Below the pieces are notes generated by a model. That model was not told the origin of the DNA and did not search any database. It saw only the letters and a program-made list of their open reading frames with translations. From a virus, in the IMG/VR virus record IMGVR_UViG_3300009504_000007, positions 1-48,678 of that record: DNA of 48,678 nt. One strand, given 5' to 3'. A program made the translations under genes and the position numbers. Shown one piece after another: positions 27,364 through 36,491 of the stretch (positions within the stretch are counted from its first letter, which is position 1; the number at the start of each line of letters is the position of its first letter).

Positions 27364-28554
27364 TTAGAAATTGAAAACACCTTTCATAGACTTGAGTGCA
27401 TCTTCCGCTGCTTCTTTCTCATAGATATCTGAAGCTTTAGGTTTAGTTTTGAAACCTGTGTTAGAATTAATCTTCCTCTTTAAGTCGTCTATTGTCTGCG
27501 TTTTAGTTGTTTTTAACAGTTTATCCCATTTACCCTCAAATACTCCTATACTGTCTAAAGCAGCTATGATTGTATCAAATTTGAATGGATCTTCAAGTCT
27601 TTTAGCCCAGATAGCGTTAACAGGTTGTCCGTTAACTTCTTTTACAGGCTTTGTAATCTTTTCGTAGATTTCACTACGAGTCTTAGGCGTCAATTTAATT
27701 CCTGGAACAATCTCTTCAATCTTATCGACTTTCTCTCTAAGTTCTTTGAGCTGTTTCTTCTGAAGTTCTTTGTAATCTTCGTTTTGTTTCAGAGCTTGTT
27801 TTTTCTCTTCTACAATCCTGTCGTTATAAAACTTCTTCAGTTCTCCAATAGCTTCTTCAGCTTCTTCAACATCTTCACCCAGACTTACAGCTCTTTCAAC
27901 AAGCTTGTTAATCTTTTTATCATCAAAATTGGTAGTGATACGATACTTTTGTTTTAGAATTTCTTTACGAAGTTCTTCTTTATCCTCATCACCAATTTCA
28001 GATACGTCAATACTGTCAAAATACTTTTTAGCACTTGCCGCATCTTTAGCAAGATTTGGATCAACTCCGCTATCAACCATGTCCAGATACAACTTAACGT
28101 CTTCGTCATAAGTATCTAATAGTTCATTGCGGATTTTCTCCACTTCTTTGTTCCAGAGACCTGATAGAGCAGTGTCTTCACCACTCTCTTCAACCTCTTT
28201 CATAAACTCTTCTTCGTCAAAAGTGGTGAGATTCCCCTGCTCCGATAGGAATCTGGCAAAGAGAAGAGTGGCGGGAACATTATCGTCTGAAGATTTTTCA
28301 GAACGCTTGTTACTATCAAGAGCAGGGGACTCACCTTTACTGTCTTTGTTGACATCTTCAGCAGTCTGTTCCTCTTCTTCACCTTCTCCAGTGTCTTCGT
28401 TTTCTTCTACACCTTCTTCAAAAAGAGCGTTTATATTCAATTCGTCGGAAGTATCCGTTGTTTCTTTTTCCTGAGTTCTGGTGTCTTCCGCCTCACCATC
28501 ACCCGAACTATCCTCAAACTGGAATAGTTCTTCAAAATTAATCTCTTCTGCCAT
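27364..28554 (-). CDS. Acidic coiled-coil protein, probable scaffold
   Basis: I choose the ATG at 28552-28554 (MAEEINFEELFQ), giving 396 residues; an in-frame TTG two codons upstream is less likely. The first 110 residues are extremely acidic and disordered, and the remainder is long charged helix with coiled coils. It sits between portal and major capsid genes, where tailed phages place the scaffolding protein that guides procapsid assembly. Composition and location support this; no protease domain is visible. A Bacteroides-type promoter lies about 20 nt upstream. Confidence 0.65.
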   Translation of the reverse strand: MAEEINFEELFQFEDSSGDGEAEDTRTQEKETTDTSDELNINALFEEGVEENEDTGEGEEEEQTAEDVNKDSKGESPALDSNKRSEKSSDDNVPATLLFARFLSEQGNLTTFDEEEFMKEVEESGEDTALSGLWNKEVEKIRNELLDTYDEDVKLYLDMVDSGVDPNLAKDAASAKKYFDSIDVSEIGDEDKEELRKEILKQKYRITTNFDDKKINKLVERAVSLGEDVEEAEEAIGELKKFYNDRIVEEKKQALKQNEDYKELQKKQLKELREKVDKIEEIVPGIKLTPKTRSEIYEKITKPVKEVNGQPVNAIWAKRLEDPFKFDTIIAALDSIGVFEGKWDKLLKTTKTQTIDDLKRKINSNTGFKTKPKASDIYEKEAAEDALKSMKGVFNF

Positions 28555-28572
28555 TGCCAATTAAAATTTTTA

Positions 28573-28604
28573 CAAATATAATACATTAAATCTAAATAAC
28601 CAAA
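28573..28604 (-). promoter_or_regulatory. Strong Bacteroides-type promoter for scaffold and capsid
   Basis: Minus strand: TTTG (28601-28604), 20-nt spacer, TATATTTG (28573-28580), a full match to the consensus. The 117-nt gap between portal and scaffold genes also has an imperfect GATAG...CTATC stem-loop (about 28626-28658) that could end portal transcription. Confidence 0.85.
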
Positions 28605-28677
28605 TTAATTCCTGATAATATTTTGATAGTATAGCATAAATCTACTATATTCTATCAGTTATCCTACTAATCTGAAG

Positions 28678-31251
28678 TTACTTTTTCTTAGTTTCGCCCG
28701 ATACAGGATTCTTAAGAGCAGTTTTAGCTTTCAATTTCTCTCTATCCATAGCAGCTTTATCTTTCTGTTTCTGAATACGTTCCTGAATCTTAAGCTTCTG
28801 CTCTTCGAGTTTAAGCTTCTGCTGTTCAATACTTCTTTTAGTGTCAACTTCTTTCTGCTTCAAGTCGAGTTCTTTATTACGACTGAAGACATCAGAAGAT
28901 GTTCTAAGTTCTTCTATAGCAAGTTTACCCACCTCAAGTTGGTCAGGAATTTGATTGTTATTCATATCCTGATCTTGCTGGAACCTGAAAGCGTTAATTT
29001 CAGCTACTCTGATCCTGGTATAGTTATCTTGGTCAATCTTGTACTGTGCAATCTCTCTATCAAGTTCTTTTTCCTGTTGCTCGATATCGAGTTTCATCAT
29101 CTCAAGTTCCATCTCTTCCTGACGAGCAGCGGCTTCAGCTTCCATAGCAGCCTGTTGTGCGGCTTCGGCTTGTTCACGAAGCTCTTGTTCAAACTGTTCA
29201 ATCTTCTTCTGAAGACTTCCAATATCTTTAGTTCTGTAAAGTTCAGCAACCATAGACATAGTAGCACCGTTCTGAAGCATTGGTTGAGCAAGTCCTCTCA
29301 TCTGTTCAAGTAAGTTTTGATTGTCACTATCAGAGTTAAGATAACCACCGTAGCTAGACTCTTTAAAGATTTCACTATCGAAGTCCAGAACTGCTTCCGT
29401 CTGGTCATCCATTACGAAGCTACGTGTAAACGATTTCTTATCCCAAGCAACTTTAGCTGCTTCAAGAAGAACTTCCAAAGAACGAATCTTGAAGTCATCG
29501 TGAATACCAAACCACTTTTCAGTGATGTGACTTGACTGCATAACAGCACGTTCTACTCCACCAACAGTTTCTCTGTTGTCTATGGCACCCTTACGTTGAG
29601 GTGTAATACCTGTAATCTGGTCTACCCTACCCTCAATAAATTGCAGAATACCTAGGTGTTGTTGAATAAATTCAGCGTCTCCAATTTCAGTACTATTACC
29701 TGTCTGCGACATACTTCCAGCAAGTTTACCTTGTGAAAGACCTTTTGTACCTTCGTTGAAGGGGTCTTCAATCATCAGGTTCATATTGTAGAGATAGTAT
29801 AACCACTTGTCCATAGTCCAACCATCGGGAATCATAGCAGAGTTGACTTTACCTACTTTACCAATATACTTAGCAATAGCACTTTCTGTCCTGTGCATAA
29901 TATTGTTATAGAGATACTGATAGTCTTTAGTCATATCTACCATAGACATAGCCTTAAACGAACCTACGTTAAAAGCACTACCTACGATACCAGGACTTGA
30001 AGAAGCTAAATTATCCAAAGTTCTTATTTGCATTTCCAGAGGTTGCAGCTTAACGTAAATATCGTCAGCTATCCTAGTACCTTCGTACCACTCTGTAACC
30101 CAAGTCCACTCTACTTTCTCACCACGTTCTTTGTCTGCTTCGTAAGTTTCTGGAACTAAGTCTTTAACAAAGTTACCATCCTCATCCCAATATTCTATAA
30201 TACCAATCTTACGCATACCTCTCCAGACAACTCTGGTTACGTGTACGTTACCTTCACTGTCAAAGGCACCACCGAAGTAGGTATTCCCCTGCTGATTAAG
30301 TCTGATTATATTACCAATACCAGCCTCTTCTACAATATCGTTAAAAGAGATAGGTTGATTAAGAAGTTGTTCTTTGAACATACTCTTCTTAGCTGTGGTA
30401 GTAAAAGAATATCCTGACTCTATTTTATCTATTTCTGAAGGCTTTAGAAATTCTCTGTACCTGTCAATACACTCACCAGGAGGCAAGTAACCGTCTTCGA
30501 CAATAATTTCGTTATCTTCTATCTTGTAACTATCTCCACCCCTAAGTGTGTAGAAGTTAATAGGGTTACCTTTTCTGAGAATAGGTTCGTTACCTATAAT
30601 TTCTATAACTGCAATTTCTTCTGAAGCTATAAGCAGATCTTCAAAAGCTCTGCTATAGACTTCTTTCAGATTCTGTGTGTAATACAGATACTGAATAACT
30701 TGATTTGCCATACGTTCTCTGGCATCTTTGTAGGTGTAATTCTTCCACCTGTCAAAGTTTTTTATTTTAGTTGCAAGCCTCTGCTCATCAGTTTCCCCGG
30801 CTATAACTGCTTGAATAGCTAACTCGTGGAAAGACTCTGTAATATGTCTAACTTTCTCTGTAACAGCGTCACTACTAGTAAGTACAAACATAGGATTAAA
30901 CCTACGTTTACGCTCTTCACCTATTAACAGGTTTATATTAGCGTTTACCAGAGGATAGTTTTTATATGATACAGGAGTTTCATTCTTAAACTGTATGTTA
31001 AAAGGGTCAGTAGCTTTTTTAGCTTCTGTTGGGTCTACAATATTGTTATACAAATTGTAGTTTATAACCTTGTTTTTTCTTGTAGCACGTATAGCAGATG
31101 AACCGAAGTTATCTTGTGCCCATCCAGACATACCTGCTCCAGCATCTACACATTTCCTAAAGAACTCTTTTGTCTTTTGAGAAGTATTCCTGCGTTGATA
31201 CGGGAAAGATGCTGTCTGGAATCCTGAAGTTAGACCTAAAGTTGATGACAT
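28678..31251 (-). CDS. Portal protein (crAss family)
   Basis: 857 residues, the expected size for crAss-like portals. The body (residues 1-650) contains the typical early segment around DAGAGMSGWAQDNFG and a central long-helix region with GITPQRKGAIDNRETVGGVE, a conserved portal stretch. Residues about 680-850 form a Glu/Lys/Gln-rich coiled coil, which probably forms the portal barrel. It forms the dodecameric ring through which DNA is packaged and to which TerL docks. It lies between TerL and scaffold as expected. Confidence 0.9.
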   Translation of the reverse strand: MSSTLGLTSGFQTASFPYQRRNTSQKTKEFFRKCVDAGAGMSGWAQDNFGSSAIRATRKNKVINYNLYNNIVDPTEAKKATDPFNIQFKNETPVSYKNYPLVNANINLLIGEERKRRFNPMFVLTSSDAVTEKVRHITESFHELAIQAVIAGETDEQRLATKIKNFDRWKNYTYKDARERMANQVIQYLYYTQNLKEVYSRAFEDLLIASEEIAVIEIIGNEPILRKGNPINFYTLRGGDSYKIEDNEIIVEDGYLPPGECIDRYREFLKPSEIDKIESGYSFTTTAKKSMFKEQLLNQPISFNDIVEEAGIGNIIRLNQQGNTYFGGAFDSEGNVHVTRVVWRGMRKIGIIEYWDEDGNFVKDLVPETYEADKERGEKVEWTWVTEWYEGTRIADDIYVKLQPLEMQIRTLDNLASSSPGIVGSAFNVGSFKAMSMVDMTKDYQYLYNNIMHRTESAIAKYIGKVGKVNSAMIPDGWTMDKWLYYLYNMNLMIEDPFNEGTKGLSQGKLAGSMSQTGNSTEIGDAEFIQQHLGILQFIEGRVDQITGITPQRKGAIDNRETVGGVERAVMQSSHITEKWFGIHDDFKIRSLEVLLEAAKVAWDKKSFTRSFVMDDQTEAVLDFDSEIFKESSYGGYLNSDSDNQNLLEQMRGLAQPMLQNGATMSMVAELYRTKDIGSLQKKIEQFEQELREQAEAAQQAAMEAEAAARQEEMELEMMKLDIEQQEKELDREIAQYKIDQDNYTRIRVAEINAFRFQQDQDMNNNQIPDQLEVGKLAIEELRTSSDVFSRNKELDLKQKEVDTKRSIEQQKLKLEEQKLKIQERIQKQKDKAAMDREKLKAKTALKNPVSGETKKK

Positions 31252-31273
31252 AGCTTGTGGGGTATATAATTTA

Positions 31274-31304
31274 CAAAGATAGTTATTATTTCTTTAATAT
31301 AAAA
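31274..31304 (-). promoter_or_regulatory. Bacteroides-type promoter for the portal gene
   Basis: Minus strand: TATCTTTG (31274-31281) matches the TAnnTTTG element; 20 nt upstream the -33 site is TTTT rather than TTTG. It lies in the 85-nt gap between TerL and portal, about 23 nt before the portal ATG. Confidence 0.6.
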
Positions 31305-31336
31305 ATTTAATTTCTCGTACTATAGCTTATTTGTTA

Positions 31337-33604
31337 TTATTTGAAGAATGGGTCGTTAAAAATATCTCTGACTTTCGATTGTGAAGTCCGTATTTCTATA
31401 CGCTTCATATCCTCTCTGAGAATCATAAGCATACCCATAGCAGATACACGGTCAGCGTTAATATCAGGGTGCCAGTATATTAACTCTTTTACGTACCCTA
31501 TACTTCTAAGCTGCTGTAAATTCATAATAGGGGGAATCTCTTTACCGTCTTCGTCTTCACCGCCAGTACCATAAGCGTTAGATACTAACCAGTCTGCTTG
31601 AAGTCTTCTACCCCATCTATTAATTTCTACACCAGAGTTAGTTCCTTTTTTCTTGTTTCCGTAGTTGTTCTGTATCTTAGCTAAGTCTTTCTCTCCAAGT
31701 ATCTCTGGATTATCACATAGAAGATGTAGAGCATTCTTATTATAGAAATAACCGTACAGCCCCTTTTTATCGTTCTCATAATTAGCAAGTGCTCCGTAGA
31801 ATCTAAGCAGACGTAAACATATCTCATAAAATTCACTGGCTGTAGCAGGTCTACCTGTATATTCAGCCACTATTCTGTCCGTGTACCTGTCAAATATAAA
31901 GATACTCCCCAGAGAGTTAGTCGTACTGTGATCGTCGTCGTAAGTGTCAATACCTGCTATATACCTGTATTTATCTATATATCCATTCTGTAACGACTTC
32001 GGAAGTTCAAATATTTCTATAGCACCTGACTTATCGAGGTTATCTTTTATAGGAAATTCTCGTATAGGGTCTATAGTTTCACTATAGTTGAAGTTTATCT
32101 TACCGTCTGAAGTTACAGCGAGTCTACCAATATAGTGTCCCGATACAAACTTACGAAGGTTTACAGAAATCTCTGATAAATAGTCTTTTAAGTCTTGTAC
32201 AGGAAACAAACTTCCCTCTGTACGAAGAACAGCTTCTTGTGGAGTTATAGGTGCTTCAGCTTTTTCCTGTACTAAGTCGTTAGGGTCAGAACTATTATTA
32301 CGCACTTCTTGACGCTGTATCATAGTCTCTACGAGAGCTTTAATAACATCAGAGTTACCGTCTTTGTCGTAACACCCCTGTCTGTTCAGATATTCAGGTA
32401 TAAACAGAGCACACTCAGCTTCTCCACTTTTAATAACGTCAAATACGTTCTTAAGATGTTTTATTCTATAACCTTTAGGGTGATAGAAGAAAGCCTCAGC
32501 AGCTTCAAAGTCACTACCTTCAACACCTCCCGTACCTGCAGTAAGCATAAATCCGAACACACTTCTTCCCTGCTCCACAGATTTACGAGCAACAGCCCAA
32601 GTCTTTTTGAGACCGGGAAACACACCAGATTCGTCAAAGAATAGTAGTTTACCACGTTTACCACGACCTTTGTCTGGGTCGTTCTTACAGGTAACACCTA
32701 AGATTTCAGTCATAATACCACGCTCTGTCTTACGTTCTACATCTTTGTAAGAAGCTCGTTTGTGCATCTCCGTATCTTTGTAGTCCCTGGGTTGAGTAAA
32801 CGGAGTGAAGTTGTCTATAAAGTTTATATTAGACCAAGCCTTTGTTAATATACCATCCCTGATAAGATATTCAGTTTCAGAGGCAAACGCATAAGATTTA
32901 CTACTTTTAATCATAAAGTAGTTTCTAGCCATCATAGAACCGCCCTTGAAGGAATATCCACGACCTCTACACTTAAGTACTGAACCGTGTTTACCTTCAC
33001 TCTCAGCTTGTTCTACGTAGTGAAAGAACAGATAGTCACCATCCCAGATATCAGGAAAGTCTTCTACCCTTTCAGCTTGAATACCAGAGTTTATCTCTGT
33101 TAAAGCTTCTTCTACAAGTTCAGCTATATCTCCGTTTTCATCTTCCAGAGAGTCCCATACTTTATCGTCTTCTACTTTAAGTATAGGAGAATAGTTTAAA
33201 TAAAAGTAGTGGTACCCTGTAATCCATTCACCATCAGACTCTCTGACATATCCCTCTTTACAACGTCTACGCTCTTCATCCCAGAACTTCTTATATTCAG
33301 AACCTGGAGCAGCGTTAGGGTATATATTAGTATAGGTTTTATGCTTCCTGAAGTGATCAGCTCTTTCTGTAAAGTAGCTCATATCTTCAAGAATGTGTGG
33401 ACTAATTATATCCACAATAATCTTACCCTGATTATCCCTAGGTCTGTCTTTAGCTCTCTTTCTATTAGTATCAGTAAGATTCCTGGCAAACTCAATCTCC
33501 GTTAGGAAACTGAAGAAGTCAGTTCTGGACTTACTATCTAATAATTCTAAAAGTTTATCTGATATTTGAGTTTGTCTCTCGTTGAATTTAGGATATTCTT
33601 CCAT
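31337..33604 (-). CDS. Terminase large subunit (TerL)
   Basis: 755 residues. The ATPase part has a variant P-loop at residues 211-223 (KCRGRGYSFKGGS) and a clear Walker B LLFFDESG at 320-327. The nuclease part begins with an acidic RNase H-like strand at 549-559 (IAGIDTYDDDH). It pumps DNA into the procapsid through the portal and cuts concatemers. It starts 1 nt after the stop of the upstream gene and is followed by portal, the standard packaging order. The lack of a classic GxxxxGK[ST] P-loop is usual for this phage group. Confidence 0.9.
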   Translation of the reverse strand: MEEYPKFNERQTQISDKLLELLDSKSRTDFFSFLTEIEFARNLTDTNRKRAKDRPRDNQGKIIVDIISPHILEDMSYFTERADHFRKHKTYTNIYPNAAPGSEYKKFWDEERRRCKEGYVRESDGEWITGYHYFYLNYSPILKVEDDKVWDSLEDENGDIAELVEEALTEINSGIQAERVEDFPDIWDGDYLFFHYVEQAESEGKHGSVLKCRGRGYSFKGGSMMARNYFMIKSSKSYAFASETEYLIRDGILTKAWSNINFIDNFTPFTQPRDYKDTEMHKRASYKDVERKTERGIMTEILGVTCKNDPDKGRGKRGKLLFFDESGVFPGLKKTWAVARKSVEQGRSVFGFMLTAGTGGVEGSDFEAAEAFFYHPKGYRIKHLKNVFDVIKSGEAECALFIPEYLNRQGCYDKDGNSDVIKALVETMIQRQEVRNNSSDPNDLVQEKAEAPITPQEAVLRTEGSLFPVQDLKDYLSEISVNLRKFVSGHYIGRLAVTSDGKINFNYSETIDPIREFPIKDNLDKSGAIEIFELPKSLQNGYIDKYRYIAGIDTYDDDHSTTNSLGSIFIFDRYTDRIVAEYTGRPATASEFYEICLRLLRFYGALANYENDKKGLYGYFYNKNALHLLCDNPEILGEKDLAKIQNNYGNKKKGTNSGVEINRWGRRLQADWLVSNAYGTGGEDEDGKEIPPIMNLQQLRSIGYVKELIYWHPDINADRVSAMGMLMILREDMKRIEIRTSQSKVRDIFNDPFFK

Positions 33605-33605
33605 A

Positions 33606-34163
33606 CTAGTCCATATAAATACCCTTTTTACGATTACCTCTAAGTCCTTTTTCAGCTTCTTGTTCTTTCCGTACAGCTTCCTGTAACTCTTTGAGAGCGT
33701 TTACAATAGCTGGAATCTGTCTAATCGTATCAGCGTATTTCTTAATATCGTGTTTAGGTTTTACTTCTCCTGTCTTAGTGTTTATCTCAGCCTCATCAAA
33801 GTTAATATCACGTAGATACGTTGACAACTTTGATACGCCTGATATAGAATCTTCTAATAAATTAAGTGTAGGAGTTCTCTGCATTTGCCTGTAGAATTCC
33901 TGAGCTTCTCTAAGTTTATCGTCAGGCTCCCACTTCTTAGGTACACTTAGATACTTCATAACTTCTTCTTCCCTCTGTTCTTCAGGGGTAGAAAAGAAGT
34001 TAGATTTGTAGTCTACTGTGTAATAGACGAAAGCTATCTCAGCTATAGCTCTCTCTTTCAACTTCGTTTTGTCTCTGTCCCAGAGTTCTTTAAACGGTTT
34101 TAGGGTATAAGCTATAGGGTCTACTTCGAGTATACCTACGTTGTTAATCTGAAACAGATTCAT
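33606..34163 (-). CDS. Unknown packaging-module protein, possible small terminase
   Basis: 185 residues: N-terminal segment YTLKPFKELWDRDKTKLKER and a conserved-looking AEIAFVYYTVDYKSNFF, then a long helix and a basic C-terminus (GLRGNRKKGIYMD). Proteins of this type precede TerL in many Bacteroidetes phages. A small terminase subunit is the natural candidate by position, but no helix-turn-helix motif is obvious, so this is a suggestion only. The start overlaps the upstream gene by 20 nt. Confidence 0.5.
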   Translation of the reverse strand: MNLFQINNVGILEVDPIAYTLKPFKELWDRDKTKLKERAIAEIAFVYYTVDYKSNFFSTPEEQREEEVMKYLSVPKKWEPDDKLREAQEFYRQMQRTPTLNLLEDSISGVSKLSTYLRDINFDEAEINTKTGEVKPKHDIKKYADTIRQIPAIVNALKELQEAVRKEQEAEKGLRGNRKKGIYMD

Positions 34164-34389
34164 CTTTTATATTTTTAGTTTCAAATACTTTCTTCAAATA
34201 TTCTGGACAGTAGAATGTTCCCCATCCAGGAAGTCTTATAGCTGGAAAGTGCAGCTCCTCACGATTAGAGTACTTACCAATAACGTTAGCAACGAACTCT
34301 TCTTGAGAAGCTACAATCTCTTCTACTTGCCTCAAAGTAACTCCGTACTTCTTAGCTATTTGTCTTTTTAAATCGTGTTCGTTAGTCAT
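34144..34389 (-). CDS. Small HU/IHF-like DNA-binding protein
   Basis: 81 residues. Helices LKRQIAKKYGVTLRQVEEIV and EEFVANVIGKY are followed by IRLPGWGTF, which parallels the 'hydrophobic, x, Gly-[Phe/Trp]-Gly-x-Phe' turn of HU/IHF proteins. The long DNA-embracing arm is missing or very short. IHF-like small proteins are part of the conserved crAss gene set. It may bend DNA for packaging or regulate late genes. It overlaps both neighbours, so it is in a tight translational chain leading to the TerL module. Confidence 0.6.
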   Translation of the reverse strand: MTNEHDLKRQIAKKYGVTLRQVEEIVASQEEFVANVIGKYSNREELHFPAIRLPGWGTFYCPEYLKKVFETKNIKDESVSD

Positions 34390-34591
34390 ATAACAAATCC
34401 TCAGTTCCTGAATTTAATATTCGAGCATACTCAGCTTTCCACTCTTTTTCACACTGTAAACACAAAGGATACTTATCGTTATTAAGTAGTCCATCAATGT
34501 CTACATAGACTTCTGCTTTCTTTTCTACGCCTCTAGTTTCACAGCGAAAGCAGTTAAACTCTGAAGCTGGTTTATTCTCGAACTTTTTCAC
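34382..34591 (-). CDS. Small zinc-binding protein (two CxxC pairs)
   Basis: 69 residues with Cys14/Cys17 (NCFRC) and Cys44/Cys47 (LCLQC), spaced to bind one zinc ion. The only start consistent with the frame is GTG at 34589-34591. It overlaps the HU/IHF-like gene by 8 nt and lies downstream of the exonuclease gene. Its role is unknown; small treble-clef or ribbon proteins of phages often bind nucleic acid or host proteins. Confidence 0.6.
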   Translation of the reverse strand: MKKFENKPASEFNCFRCETRGVEKKAEVYVDIDGLLNNDKYPLCLQCEKEWKAEYARILNSGTEDLLYD

Positions 34592-34612
34592 AGCACAAAT
34601 ATTTTAAAGTTA

Positions 34613-35593
34613 TTACCTTGGAATCGAACTGATTTGCTTCTTGTTTGTGTATTTTTCACCTGTTTTAGTACGACTTACCGCACCACAGTTATTACACCTG
34701 TATAGTTTGTACTTAACTGCTTGAGTGTAAAAGAACTTACCGTGCATAACTTTGACGTTACTACTTCCACAACTTGGACAGTGAGGTTCATCTGAATCCA
34801 TATACAAATCTAAATTAGGATGTCCTTTGATGTATGGACGAAGTTTAATATAGACTTCTTCAAGTACTCTAACATCTTGAACGTTATAGTCTTCCATCTC
34901 TACAAGAGCTTCTTTAACACCTTTGACTGCTCTCTTCCAGAGATTAAAGTCAGTATCGTGTTTACCCTGAAATCCAAATAGTTCAGCAAGAGCCTGTAGT
35001 TTATTACTTGAAAATCCAAAAGTTCTCGAAGCAACTTTCTTTGTGTCTATCTGCTTGTAGTTAGACGGAGGTACAAGACCGTGTACTAAGAACCTGCTGT
35101 TAAGTTTAGGTATATCAAATTTATCCCCGTGATGTGCTATAATAATATCTGCTTCGTCTAGCAAAGCCCATATCTCTTCAGTTATACGTCTGTCGTCTTC
35201 CTCAATGGCTTCTAACGAGCTCAAACGTGCAGAGAATACTTCTTCCTCACCAAGCCATTTAGCAGCCCAGGTGAGCATATACCAGTTAGATATAATCTGG
35301 TCAATGTATACATTCTGATCCCACAGTCCCCAAACATACGCTGCGATAGGCGCGGTCTCAATATCTAGTACTAATATTTTAGCTTTACTTTCTGCGGGAA
35401 CTACTTCAACTATGTTCTCTTCAATAATTTCTCTCCATTTATAACCTTTACAGGTCTTAGTAGGATGATTTAAACGTTTACGTATTGAGGACTCATCTAC
35501 TTCATGTTCTCTGGCTGCTTCAGCTACAGTACTGTACTCAGCTAAAACTTTTCCAGTTATAAGGCTTACTTTGAGGATTTTACGTTGTATCAT
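34613..35593 (-). CDS. NUMOD/HTH plus RNase H-like 3'-5' exonuclease plus zinc ribbon
   Basis: 326 residues in three modules. Residues 1-55 resemble a NUMOD1-type DNA-binding repeat (GKVLAEYSTVAEAAREHEVD, then SIRKRLNHPTKTCKGYKW). Residues 72-250 are a DnaQ/RNase H-like exonuclease with acidic residues in LDIET (Asp77, Glu79), HHGDKFDIPKLN (Asp157 or Asp160) and YNVQDV (Asp240). Residues 272-303 are a zinc ribbon (CPSC...CNNC). NUMOD domains are usually found in homing endonucleases, so the combination is odd. It might process DNA ends, degrade host DNA, or be a domesticated homing enzyme. Confidence 0.75.
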   Translation of the reverse strand: MIQRKILKVSLITGKVLAEYSTVAEAAREHEVDESSIRKRLNHPTKTCKGYKWREIIEENIVEVVPAESKAKILVLDIETAPIAAYVWGLWDQNVYIDQIISNWYMLTWAAKWLGEEEVFSARLSSLEAIEEDDRRITEEIWALLDEADIIIAHHGDKFDIPKLNSRFLVHGLVPPSNYKQIDTKKVASRTFGFSSNKLQALAELFGFQGKHDTDFNLWKRAVKGVKEALVEMEDYNVQDVRVLEEVYIKLRPYIKGHPNLDLYMDSDEPHCPSCGSSNVKVMHGKFFYTQAVKYKLYRCNNCGAVSRTKTGEKYTNKKQISSIPR

Positions 35594-35594
35594 A

Positions 35595-35765
35595 TTAAAT
35601 ATTTATAAAATTGTGTCGGACAATATAGACACCAGCGCCTATGTAAACTTGATGGTTGTGGCTGTAACCTTTGTTACCTTTAAAGATATAGTCTACTTCG
35701 TTTAAGTGACGTACAAGTGTATCAAGGTTTGTAAATCTATAATTTACAGAATAGTTTTCCGTCAT
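35595..35765 (-). CDS. Small protein of unknown function (56 aa)
   Basis: A 56-residue frame (MTENYSVNYRFTNLDTLVRH...) exactly fills the gap between its neighbours: its ATG overlaps the upstream TGA in an ATGA junction and its stop is 1 nt before the exonuclease ATG. It is Tyr/His/Asn-rich, with no recognised motif. Coupling on both sides is the main evidence that it is real. Confidence 0.65.
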   Translation of the reverse strand: MTENYSVNYRFTNLDTLVRHLNEVDYIFKGNKGYSHNHQVYIGAGVYIVRHNFINI

Positions 35766-36127
35766 ACAAATTTTAGTGTAAATTCTTCCATATCTGGAAT
35801 TATAAACTTTTTATTAAGATTCTTTTTAGTCATCAAACCCTTCTTCCGTAAATCACCGAAGAGGTTATAAACAGTATCCATAGCTAAATTTTCCAGACGT
35901 GTAGAGATTTCTACTCTACTGTCATAGGAGAATATAAGTTGGTTTCTTTCAGTTTCAGGAATGTTCTTATACTTCTCGTTGTAAAAGTACAGAAGTATGG
36001 CGTAAACCTCTAGCTCTCTGTTTCTTAAGTCGCAGAACGGCTTAATCTTAGGGTTAGTGAGGTTCGATAGGATTTGAAGTATCGCTAGATACTTGTGGTG
36101 TTCGGTAAGTTTTAATTTAATTTCCAT
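35762..36127 (-). CDS. Winged-helix-like protein, possible transcription regulator
   Basis: I use the ATG at 36125-36127 (121 residues; a GTG one codon upstream is weaker). Residues 35-110 run as helix-helix-helix-strand with RVEISTRLENLAMDTVYNLF and DLRKKGLMTKKNLNKKFIIP, resembling a winged-helix recognition helix and wing. It is the first gene after a strong promoter and precedes the exonuclease and HU-like genes, so a regulator of this operon or of late genes is plausible. No family could be named. Confidence 0.55.
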   Translation of the reverse strand: MEIKLKLTEHHKYLAILQILSNLTNPKIKPFCDLRNRELEVYAILLYFYNEKYKNIPETERNQLIFSYDSRVEISTRLENLAMDTVYNLFGDLRKKGLMTKKNLNKKFIIPDMEEFTLKFV

Positions 36128-36148
36128 CACTCAATTTCTTTGCTGTTG

Positions 36149-36179
36149 CAAATATACAACAAATATTTCTAATATGCAA
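36149..36179 (-). promoter_or_regulatory. Bacteroides-type promoter for the regulator/TerL operon
   Basis: Minus strand: TTG (36177-36179), 20-nt spacer, TATATTTG (36149-36156). It follows directly after a terminator and lies about 22 nt before the ATG, so it starts a new transcription unit that may run to TerL. Confidence 0.85.
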
Positions 36180-36196
36180 GTTTTTCTATAAAAAAA

Positions 36197-36220
36197 TAGC
36201 CTGTCTGTTTCAACAGGCTA
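36197..36220 (-). terminator. Intrinsic terminator before the regulator operon
   Basis: TAGCCTGT (36197-36204) and ACAGGCTA (36213-36220) form an 8-bp stem with an 8-nt loop. On the minus strand it is followed by a run of T (36190-36196), a classic Rho-independent terminator 22 nt after the stop at 36242. Confidence 0.85.
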
Positions 36221-36241
36221 TTTCACAACGTAGTTCCCCAA

Positions 36242-36487
36242 CTACTCAAGCTCTTTCAATTCCTTTTCGAGCTTAATCAAATTCTCTTCGTTAGCGTCAA
36301 GAAGCTTTCCGTAATACTTAATCTTTTCTCTGAGTTCAGATATTAACTCTTTCTTGTTTACAATACGATTCTCAAGTTGTTTCTGTCTCCATTCTTTTTT
36401 CTCTACGATGTCGTAACGATCTGGATCGTAGAATTTTACATAGGGGTTAGTAGAGCCTCCAAAGTTTGCGTGATAATAGTACAACAT
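36242..36487 (-). CDS. Small coiled-coil protein
   Basis: 81 residues from the ATG at 36485-36487 (MLYYYHANFGGS). A longer frame would begin inside the upstream gene, while this ATG is 4 nt after that gene's stop. The N-terminal 35 residues are aromatic and the rest (residues 38-81) is a Lys/Glu/Leu coiled coil. It ends just before the intrinsic terminator, so it is the last gene of its unit. Function unknown. Confidence 0.6.
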   Translation of the reverse strand: MLYYYHANFGGSTNPYVKFYDPDRYDIVEKKEWRQKQLENRIVNKKELISELREKIKYYGKLLDANEENLIKLEKELKELE

Positions 36488-36491
36488 AATT

